A DNA stretch of 64,000 nt. Source: Pararhodobacter sp. Lineage in GTDB: Bacteria > Pseudomonadota > Alphaproteobacteria > Rhodobacterales > Rhodobacteraceae. The position numbers and the translations under genes are program-made. The notes under the pieces were generated by a model. That model worked only from the letters and a program-made list of their open reading frames with translations, did no database searches and was not told the origin of the DNA. The stretch is taken from NCBI RefSeq assembly GCF_034676545.1, contig NZ_JAUCBZ010000015.1:1953001-2017000 (forward strand), given 5' to 3'. Of this stretch, positions 59,930-64,000 are shown piece after piece. Positions within the stretch are counted from its first letter, which is position 1; each line of letters starts with the position of its first letter.

Positions 59930-61465
59930 CTAATGTGTGGTTGGTGCGGGTTGCGCGCCGATCTTTGGGCGTTGCAGGATGAACACGACCGGCACCATCA
60001 GGAACGCCACCCAGCCAGTCAGCCAGAAGGCATCGGCGAACGCCAGCAGACTGGCTTGCTGCATCACTTGCCCGGCCAGCGTTTCCGCCGCCGCACTGGA
60101 TTGAGGGTCGAGGCCCAGCGGCTGCAGATAGCTTTGCACATTCGGGTTGAAGGGCGTCAACCCAGACCCCAGCATCGCATAGTGAAACTGCATGCGGCTG
60201 GCGACCTGCCACCCGACAATGGCAATACCGATCGACGATCCCAGCGAGCGCGTCACCCCGTAAATGCCGGACGCCTCGTCTTGCCGGTCCGGCCCGATGT
60301 TCTGGAAGGCCAGCGTCGACATGGGCACAAAGAACAGGCCCATACCCAGCCCCGACACGATGCCCGGAATCGACAGATCCCAGAACCCCGCATTCAGGTT
60401 GAGCGTTCCCAGCATCAGATTGCCGGCCCCCGTCAGCCCCAGCCCGATGATCGCCAATGCGCGCGGGTCCACCAGCCGCATCAGGACGGCCCCGGTCATG
60501 ACCATCGAGAACCCGGCGGCAATGCCGCGCGGCATGAACAGATAGCCCGCCTCCATCACCGGATAACCCAGCAACCCCTGCACGAACAGCGGCAGGATGG
60601 CGATGCTGCCGAACATGGCCACGCCAAACCCCATGATCGCCACCTGTGCAGCGGCAAAGCTGCGGTCCTTGAGCAGGCTGAAATCGACGATATTGGTGCT
60701 CAGGCCCCAACCGCGCACAAAGAAGAACAGGCCCGCCACCGCCGAAAGAAAGGCGGCGATCACGATCATCGGCGAGGAAAACCAGTCGCGCGTCTCGCCC
60801 TGGTCCAGCATCAGTTGCAGCGCGCCGATGGCCAGAACCATCAGCCCCAGCCCGATCCAATCCACCGAAATCTTGTGGGTTTCATCGTTTTTCAACTCGC
60901 CCGACATCATCAGCAAGGCAAACCCGGCAATCGGCAGGTTCACATAGAACACCGCTCGCCACGAGAAATATTCCGTCAGGATCGCCCCCAAGGTCGGGCC
61001 GAACACCGGGGCCACGACCACGCCCAACCCGAACAGCGCCATGGCCTGGCCGCGTTTCTCCTTGGGGAAGCTGTCGAACAGGATGGATTGCGACAGCGGG
61101 ATCAGGAAGGCACCGAACAGCCCCTGTCCAAGGCGGCAGAAGACAATCATCTCGACGCTTTGCGACAGGCCGCACAGTGCCGAAAACGTCATGAAGCCGA
61201 TGATGGCCGTGGTGATCAGCCGCTTGCGGCCAAGGCGTTTGACGAAAAACCCGGTCAGCGGCATGACCACCACCGAGGCCACGATATAGCTGGTCAGAAT
61301 CCAGATCGTCTGGTCATTGGTGATGCCAAAGGCGGCCTTCATATGCGGCAGTGCGACGTTGACGATGGTGCTGTCCAGAACCTCCAGCACCGCCGTCAGC
61401 ACCACGGCCAGAACGATCGGCCACCGCGCGGCCTGCACCATCCGGGTTGCCACCGGCGTGGTCAT
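59930..61465 (-). CDS. emrB: EmrB/DHA2-family drug efflux transporter
   Basis: 511 residues, 14 hydrophobic helices. DHA2 signature LEVLDSTIVNVALPHMKAAF (motif D1), GFFVKRLGRKRLI (motif A) and GLGVVVAPVFGPTLGAILTE (motif C). The start overlaps the emrA stop (ATGA). Exports hydrophobic compounds in a tripartite pump with EmrA and an outer membrane TolC. E. coli emrKY is an EvgA target, as is yfdX, which neighbours this gene. Confidence 0.9.
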   Translation of the reverse strand: MTTPVATRMVQAARWPIVLAVVLTAVLEVLDSTIVNVALPHMKAAFGITNDQTIWILTSYIVASVVVMPLTGFFVKRLGRKRLITTAIIGFMTFSALCGLSQSVEMIVFCRLGQGLFGAFLIPLSQSILFDSFPKEKRGQAMALFGLGVVVAPVFGPTLGAILTEYFSWRAVFYVNLPIAGFALLMMSGELKNDETHKISVDWIGLGLMVLAIGALQLMLDQGETRDWFSSPMIVIAAFLSAVAGLFFFVRGWGLSTNIVDFSLLKDRSFAAAQVAIMGFGVAMFGSIAILPLFVQGLLGYPVMEAGYLFMPRGIAAGFSMVMTGAVLMRLVDPRALAIIGLGLTGAGNLMLGTLNLNAGFWDLSIPGIVSGLGMGLFFVPMSTLAFQNIGPDRQDEASGIYGVTRSLGSSIGIAIVGWQVASRMQFHYAMLGSGLTPFNPNVQSYLQPLGLDPQSSAAAETLAGQVMQQASLLAFADAFWLTGWVAFLMVPVVFILQRPKIGAQPAPTTH

Positions 61466-62466
61466 TGCCCAGCATCCAGCCCTGAGGTGTCCACCGTCGC
61501 CACCATACTGGCCCCGACCCGCAACTGCCGCGAGCGGTCGGCGGGGGGGGCATCCAGGGCGATCCGCACCGGAAAGCGCTGCGTGACCTTCACCCAGTTG
61601 CCCGACGCGTTCTGCGCGGGCAGCAACGAGAACACCGACCCGGACCCCGCGCCAATGCTGGCAACGGTCCCGGTCAGCGTGGTGCCGGGGTACATATCAA
61701 TCGTCAGCGATACCGGCTGCCCCGGTCGGATCCGGTCGATATCGGTTTCCTTGAAGTTGCCGTCCACCCACCACGCGCCATCCTCGACCAGACTGAACAG
61801 GGGCTGACCTGCGGCCACGATCTGCCCCGGCCGCAGCGAGATATTGGACACCCAACCCGAGGCCGGGGCGCTCACCGTCGTATGCTCCAGGTTCAGGCGC
61901 GCCAGGGCCAATTGCCCCAAAGCCGCGCGAACCCCGGCGTTCTGCGCGCCGGTCGCCCCCAGCTGATCACGCGCCGCACTCAGCGCGGCATTCGCGGCGT
62001 CAACGGCGGCTTGTGCCTGATCGCGTGTCGCGGTGGCTTGGTCCAACGCGGCTTGCGACACATCGGACAGGCGGAACAATTGCTCGGTGCGGTGAAAGTC
62101 TGTCTGCTCCACAGCCAAGGCCGCCATCGCCTGCGCGACCTGCGCCTCGGCGGCGGCCACGTTCGACCCTCCGGCCCCGGCGGTCTGGGTTGCCAGATCA
62201 AACTGCGCCTGCGCAATGTCGAAGGCCGCCTGCAACGGCGCAGGGTCCAGCGTGAACAAGACATCGCCCTCGGTCACATAGGCGTTTTCCGTCGCGTTGA
62301 CCGTCGCCACTTGCCCGCCCACCTGCGGCGAGATCGTCAGCAGATTGGCCTGCAAATACGCGTCGTCGGTGCTGGGGTAGGTGACGCCATGCTGCCACCA
62401 GGCATAGAGGCCGACCGCGCCCGCAAGGGCAACGATGCCAAGGCCGACAAGTTTGAGGGTCTTCAT
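61462..62466 (-). CDS. emrA: EmrA-type membrane fusion protein (HlyD family)
   Basis: 334 residues. N-terminal membrane anchor (LVGLGIVALAGAVGLYAWWQ), a lipoyl/barrel region (YPSTDDAYLQANLLTISPQV), a long coiled-coil hairpin (about residues 80-190, Ala-rich heptads) and VSAPASGWVSNISLRPGQIV. Periplasmic adaptor for EmrB. First gene of the pair. Confidence 0.9.
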   Translation of the reverse strand: MKTLKLVGLGIVALAGAVGLYAWWQHGVTYPSTDDAYLQANLLTISPQVGGQVATVNATENAYVTEGDVLFTLDPAPLQAAFDIAQAQFDLATQTAGAGGSNVAAAEAQVAQAMAALAVEQTDFHRTEQLFRLSDVSQAALDQATATRDQAQAAVDAANAALSAARDQLGATGAQNAGVRAALGQLALARLNLEHTTVSAPASGWVSNISLRPGQIVAAGQPLFSLVEDGAWWVDGNFKETDIDRIRPGQPVSLTIDMYPGTTLTGTVASIGAGSGSVFSLLPAQNASGNWVKVTQRFPVRIALDAPPADRSRQLRVGASMVATVDTSGLDAGQ

Positions 62467-62490
62467 GGGCGCGGTCTTTCCTGGGGCTGA

Positions 62491-63009
62491 TTATTCAGGA
62501 TGTTTGGCACTGATCAGCGCTTCCTGCGCCCTTTCAAAATGCGCGCGCAAGTGGTTTTCGGCGTCCGCGTCCAGATTGGTGCGCAAGATCCTGCCGCCCA
62601 TGGTGCCGAGCCGGTCAATGACCCGGTCCGAGGCCTCGTCGGGCAGCAGCATGAACAACGCGGCCTGTCCGGGTTGCAGGGCTTGTGACACGTCTTTCAT
62701 GAACCCGTCATCAATGCCAAAATCAGTCAGCCCGCCGGTGATCGCACCAGCCCCGGCACCGGCCGCCAGACCCAGCAGCGGATTGAAAAAGATCAGCCCG
62801 GCCAGCATCCCCCAGAGTGCCCCGCTGGTGGCGCCGACGGTCCACATGTTGACCATCTGGTCCAGCTTGATGTGCCCATCTTGATCGGCACTGGCAACCA
62901 CGGCGTCAGCCACCGTGACAAGATGTTCCTTGGTCATCGACAGCAGGTCCTTGCGGGCGGCATGAGCCTCGGCTGGGGTGTCGTAAGCGACAACAATGAG
63001 TTCAGACAT
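62491..63009 (-). CDS. DUF1269 membrane protein
   Basis: 172 residues. N-terminal ferredoxin-like domain (SELIVVAYDTPAEAHAARKD), then a Gly-rich hydrophobic hairpin (GATSGALWGMLAGLIFFNPL, LGLAAGAGAGAITGGL) and a C-terminal GQAALFMLLPDEASDRVIDR segment, as in the DUF1269 family. Lies 24 bases before emrA on the same strand and may be co-transcribed. Role unknown. Confidence 0.85.
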   Translation of the reverse strand: MSELIVVAYDTPAEAHAARKDLLSMTKEHLVTVADAVVASADQDGHIKLDQMVNMWTVGATSGALWGMLAGLIFFNPLLGLAAGAGAGAITGGLTDFGIDDGFMKDVSQALQPGQAALFMLLPDEASDRVIDRLGTMGGRILRTNLDADAENHLRAHFERAQEALISAKHPE

Positions 63010-63075
63010 GGATGGGTCTCCTGTGGAAAGCGGGGTAGTGTTTGGCTTGGGCGGCGCTTGCCGCGCGGCGACGGG

Positions 63076-63858
63076 TCAGCGCATGGCCCAGCCATGACTG
63101 ACCAACAGCGATTGCCCGGTCAGCGCATTGCTGGGGAAGGCGGCGAACAGGTGTGCCACCTCGGCCACATCCTCGACGGTGGTGAATTCCTTGTCGACGG
63201 TCTCGCCCAGCATGATCTTTTCGACCACATCCTTTTCGGAAATCCCCAGGTTTTGCGCCTGCTCGGGGATCTGCTTTTCCACCAGCGGCGTGCGCACGAA
63301 ACCCGGGCAGATGACGTTGGCCCGCACCCCATGCGCGGCACCTTCCTTGGCGATCACGCGGGCCAGCCCCAGCAAGCCGTGCTTGGCGGTGACATAGGCG
63401 GCCTTGAGCGGCGAGGCCTCCTTTGAGTGCACCGAGCCCATGAAGATGATCGAGCCACCGCCCGCCTTGTACATATGCGGCAGGCAGGCTTTCGAGGTCA
63501 GGAATGCGCCATCCAGATGGATCGCCAGCAGCTTTTTCCAGTCGTCGAACGGGAAGTCTTCGAGCTTGTGAACAATCTGGATGCCCGCATTCGAGACCAG
63601 CACATCAACGCGGCCCCATTTGGCAACGATTTCCGCGACACCGGCATTCACCGCCGCCTCGTCCATCACATTCATCGCCACGCCAATCGCCGCGCCGGGG
63701 CCTTTTGCGGTCAGGTCCTTGGCGGTGGCCTTGGCGGCGTCAAGGTTCAGGTCGGCAATCGCCACCCGCGCGCCATCCGCGATGTAGCGTTCCGCAATGC
63801 CGCGGCCGATGCCGCTGGCGCCGCCGGTGATGATGCAGACTTTGTCTTTGAGGGTCAT
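63076..63858 (-). CDS. bdhA: 3-hydroxybutyrate dehydrogenase
   Basis: 260 residues. SDR with TGGASGIGRGIAERYIADGA, SNAGIQIVHKLEDFPFDDWK (the IQIVHK/FP pattern is typical of BdhA), Ser in FMGSVHSKEAS, Y-x3-K in YVTAKHG and the RTPLVEKQIPEQAQNLGISE substrate lid. Converts D-3-hydroxybutyrate to acetoacetate with NAD, feeding on polyhydroxybutyrate stores. Ribosome site AAAGGAACAG precedes the ATG. Confidence 0.9.
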   Translation of the reverse strand: MTLKDKVCIITGGASGIGRGIAERYIADGARVAIADLNLDAAKATAKDLTAKGPGAAIGVAMNVMDEAAVNAGVAEIVAKWGRVDVLVSNAGIQIVHKLEDFPFDDWKKLLAIHLDGAFLTSKACLPHMYKAGGGSIIFMGSVHSKEASPLKAAYVTAKHGLLGLARVIAKEGAAHGVRANVICPGFVRTPLVEKQIPEQAQNLGISEKDVVEKIMLGETVDKEFTTVEDVAEVAHLFAAFPSNALTGQSLLVSHGWAMR

Positions 63859-63892
63859 TTTCTGTTCCTTTATTGTCGTTTAGACGTGGCAC

Positions 63893-64000
63893 TCAGGCAG
63901 CCGCCCAGGCCACCGCGTCCGTCAGCTCGTTGGTATGAAAAATCTCGGTTTTCGCCGGCATGAGCGGTAAAAAGATCCGCATCGTGTTGGCGATCCAGTC
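63893..64000 (-). CDS. C-terminal tail of a probable SpoIIAA-like (STAS) protein, partial
   Basis: 35 residues and a stop, cut by the window edge: DWIANTMRIFLPLMPAKTEI then FHTNELTDAVAWAAA. The pattern W-I ... F-x-P-L ... E-I-F ... E-L-x-x-A-x-A-W is that of the end of SpoIIAA-like domains. Upstream of and in the same direction as bdhA, 34 bases away, so the two may be co-transcribed. Only a tentative call is possible from so short a piece. Confidence 0.4.
   Translation of the reverse strand, partial: DWIANTMRIFLPLMPAKTEIFHTNELTDAVAWAAA

Noticed and set aside
59918..61807. 629-codon plus-strand frame antisense to emrB
   Set aside because: Shadow of EmrB; His/Gln/Arg-rich without domain features.
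1..64000. CRISPR arrays, rRNA or tRNA genes
   Set aside because: No regularly spaced repeats, no rRNA-like stretches and no cloverleaf with conserved T-arm were noticed; a dedicated tRNA scan was not possible.

Overview
The window looks like chromosomal DNA of a marine or soil alphaproteobacterium, most likely Rhodobacteraceae. Reasons: high G+C coding sequence, ATGA-type gene overlaps, a SoxG tail, a GlxA/GcvA-type regulator pair, a GcdH/LysR divergon, BdhA, and roseobacter-style IS3, IS5 (IS427 group) and IS110 elements. No rRNA, tRNA or CRISPR array was seen. All family assignments come from reading motifs; no database search was run.

Region 1 (1-6938) is catabolic. It holds the tail of a probable sarcosine oxidase gamma gene, a GlxA-type regulator, a LysR regulator, and a five-gene operon: KamA-like radical-SAM aminomutase, 7Fe ferredoxin, class III (GSA-aminomutase/beta-transaminase-like) aminotransferase, and the two subunits of a 3-oxoacid CoA-transferase. 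Read together they suggest alpha-amino acid -> beta-amino acid -> beta-keto acid -> beta-ketoacyl-CoA.

Region 2 (about 6940-16300) is a graveyard of mobile DNA. It contains an IS110 remnant with an internal in-frame deletion, a complete IS5-type element with a -1 frameshift site, an IS3-type element interrupted by a second IS3-type element, a frameshifted integrase fragment, a 5'-truncated sulfatase, a methyltransferase-tail-like fragment, an ISAs1 N-terminal scrap, and a low-G+C GSCFA/SGNH gene pair.

Region 3 (16304-35623) reads as one catabolic locus for a C5 lactam or 5-aminovalerate. It encodes a PuuR-like regulator, a GabT/DavT-type aminotransferase, a semialdehyde dehydrogenase, an AraC regulator, an ATP-dependent HyuB/HyuA (oxoprolinase/lactamase family) pair, and a gcdH-buk-ptb-hbd operon (glutaryl-CoA dehydrogenase, acyl kinase, phosphotransacylase, 3-hydroxyacyl-CoA dehydrogenase). 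A GcdR-like LysR regulator and a Liv-type ABC transporter complete it. A 44-nt element that is 40/44 identical occurs upstream of both hyuBA and the liv operon and may be the AraC operator. buk and livH each carry a one-base frameshift.

Region 4 (35767-45930) encodes an amidase, a cyclic-imide-hydrolase-like polysaccharide deacetylase, a small CxxC protein and a COG0523 GTPase. These are followed by a signal-peptide-less solute-binding-protein homologue coupled to a GntR regulator with two DNA-binding domains, two SDR dehydrogenases, another GntR regulator and an NCS1 (hydantoin/allantoin/uracil type) transporter. The theme is cyclic imide or amide breakdown.

Region 5 (46105-64000) holds small envelope and stress genes: GNAT, a DoxX-fused epimerase-like protein with a DUF2269 partner, TehB-like, rhomboid, DUF202, an mprF interrupted by an in-frame stop, DUF1003 and HdeD. 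Next to them are an OmpR/HK two-component system, YfdX, EmrAB, DUF1269, BdhA and the tail of a probable SpoIIAA-like protein. Association of a two-component system with yfdX, an Emr pump and hdeD recalls the E. coli EvgAS acid/drug regulon.
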